From: Naasia sp. SYSU D00948
GTDB lineage: Bacteria > Actinomycetota > Actinomycetes > Actinomycetales > Microbacteriaceae
Assembly (NCBI RefSeq): GCF_017916515.1
Contig: NZ_JAFMTA010000001.1
Span: 1,849,127 to 1,913,126, forward strand
DNA length: 64,000 bases
Direction: 5' to 3'
Shown: positions 62,823 to 64,000 of the stretch, piece after piece
How the letters are laid out: each line of letters opens with the position of its first letter
Position numbering within the stretch: position 1 is the first letter of the stretch
Notes under the pieces: generated by a model
What the model saw: the letters and a program-made list of their open reading frames with translations, nothing else
What the model was told of the DNA's origin: nothing
The model's database searches: none
Program-made: the position numbers and the translations under genes

Positions 62823-64000
62823 TCAGGCGAGGCGGGCGAGGACGCTGCGCGCGTACTCCACGAGCGTCGCGCGGAGGACGTCGTGGGGGGCGCCCGCGAC
62901 CGCGTCCAGGTCGGCGAGCAGGCGCGCCCGGCGCTCGCCGCCGACCGGACGACCCTCGGCGAGGAGCTCGGTGGCCGCCAGGGCGATCGCCGCCTCCCGT
63001 CCCGCGGCCTCCAGCCACGGTCGCAGCTCGTCGAGCAGCGGGCCGTGCTGGTCCTCGACCGCGGCGGGCAGTGCCGCGAGCTCGGCAAGCGCCTCCTCGA
63101 GCCGCGTCAGTGCGGCGTGGTCCCCCTCCAGCGCAGCCGGGATGGCGGCGGACAGGTGCGGAGCCCGGTCCAGGCTGGGCGGCCACGCGCTCGTCACGGC
63201 GAGCAGAGGACGGAGCGCGGAGGCCAGCGAGCCCGCCACCGCACGCACCGCTCGCGCCGCCGACTGCTCGGGGTCGTACGCGGACGGGTTCCATGCCCAG
63301 TCCGCGACCGTCGCGAGCGCGAACTGGGAGGCCGACGCCTGGATCATCGGATTGGCGCTGACGCCGACGAGGCGCGACCCCTCGAGGTCCTTCGGCCGGC
63401 CGAGCAGCGGACCGAGGAACAGTCGGGCGGCGTCGAAGTCGTTGACGGGGAAGTTGTCCCAGAGCAGCAGATCCCGGTCGAACGCCGCCGCTGCAGCGTC
63501 GACCTCCTCCCGTGTGATCGAGCCCACGACGACGTCCGATCCCGTCCACCAGACGAGCGCGTCGGCGGGCAGGGTCTCCGCGAGCCGCGACCGGTAGGGC
63601 GACTGCTCCAGCCCGGCGTACTCGGTGGGCACCATGACCAGCCGATCCCCGCCTCGAGGGGCGAGGAACCGGTCCTGGAACTCGGCGCACACGCGGCCGT
63701 GGGCGGCGCCGGACGCCCCGTCTCCGCCGCCGAACACCTCGCGGTCCTCCTGATGCTGCAGCTCCGCCGGGATGTCGTCGAAGAGCAGGGCGAAGGATCG
63801 GACGCCGATGCTCCACAGCTGCTCGGCCTTCGCGAACAGCAGGTCCCGCTCGACGGGGGACGAGTAGACCATCGAGAGTCCGGGGGCGATCGTGTAGGTG
63901 AAGCGCACGCGGCTCTCCTCCGCCGCACGGACGAGCTCCGCGAGCCGGGCCAGGTCGACATCCGGATACGGCTCGCGCCAGCGCTCGCGGTGGTAGGGGT
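62823..64000 (-). CDS. GH84 beta-N-acetylglucosaminidase (5' end outside)
   Basis: Partial: the frame is open at base 64000. It contains PYHRERWREPYPD, as in the GH84 hallmark, and the catalytic pair in SFALLFDDIP, which matches the O-GlcNAcase active site. GH84 enzymes remove GlcNAc from glycans by substrate-assisted catalysis. A C-terminal helical domain follows (about the last 130 residues). The in-frame Met at 63908 is internal and not the start. Confidence 0.88.
   Translation of the reverse strand, partial: PYHRERWREPYPDVDLARLAELVRAAEESRVRFTYTIAPGLSMVYSSPVERDLLFAKAEQLWSIGVRSFALLFDDIPAELQHQEDREVFGGGDGASGAAHGRVCAEFQDRFLAPRGGDRLVMVPTEYAGLEQSPYRSRLAETLPADALVWWTGSDVVVGSITREEVDAAAAAFDRDLLLWDNFPVNDFDAARLFLGPLLGRPKDLEGSRLVGVSANPMIQASASQFALATVADWAWNPSAYDPEQSAARAVRAVAGSLASALRPLLAVTSAWPPSLDRAPHLSAAIPAALEGDHAALTRLEEALAELAALPAAVEDQHGPLLDELRPWLEAAGREAAIALAATELLAEGRPVGGERRARLLADLDAVAGAPHDVLRATLVEYARSVLARLA

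Overview
The window is high-GC DNA (about 70% G+C by eye) from an actinobacterium, most likely a member of the Microbacteriaceae. The evidence is the mtrA-mtrB-lpqB-comF-hpf-secA order, an Rv3235-family gene, a PdtaS-type kinase next to a WhiB1-type gene, and several start codons sitting about 7 nt after a -10 hexamer (leaderless type).

Layout. 1-12,645: conserved core: a truncated membrane protein, the MtrAB-LpqB envelope signalling operon, ComF, long-form ribosome hibernation factor, SecA, a PPK2 kinase, an Rv3235-like protein, a conserved unknown and a DszC-like flavoprotein. 12,835-21,002: a methionine-salvage locus with mtnD, a ribose-type ABC importer and mtnK on one side and mtnA-mtnC-mtnB converging on it; together they read as import and recycling of 5-methylthioribose. 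21,080-27,876: an excisionase-like HTH protein, orphan CpaB/CpaE-like genes, a class IV aminotransferase, PdtaS, WhiB1, a small membrane protein and a Bcp peroxiredoxin.

27,998-34,079: tRNA-Lys(CTT) carries a 6-kb integrative element bounded by a 38-bp direct repeat of the tRNA 3' end. It has an AlpA-like excisionase, a tyrosine integrase, a 2-3 TM membrane protein followed by two tiny proline-rich proteins of shared design, and an AlbA_2/RecG-like ATP-binding protein behind an array of four 12-bp repeats. The cargo looks like an uncharacterised, possibly defensive, module.

34,237-39,192: housekeeping and hypothetical genes (DapA-like aldolase, fructosamine-kinase-like, MBL-fold, NAD(P)-binding). 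39,186-50,785: four tandem paralogous STAND ATPases of about 880 residues (DUF4062 + NB-ARC + TPR-like). Three are translationally coupled to each other and to an 8-TM membrane protein; the fourth is a separate unit with a copy of the same promoter-like sequence. This is the most striking accessory system in the window. 50,913-64,000: a receiver-like/TrxR-like flavoprotein, two CrcB fluoride channels, a SipW peptidase with its probable substrates (a large LamG/PKD/FN3/ricin adhesin, an anchored surface protein, a TasA-like protein), an SRPBCC protein, an MscS channel, an FAD oxidoreductase and a GH84 beta-N-acetylglucosaminidase cut by the window edge.
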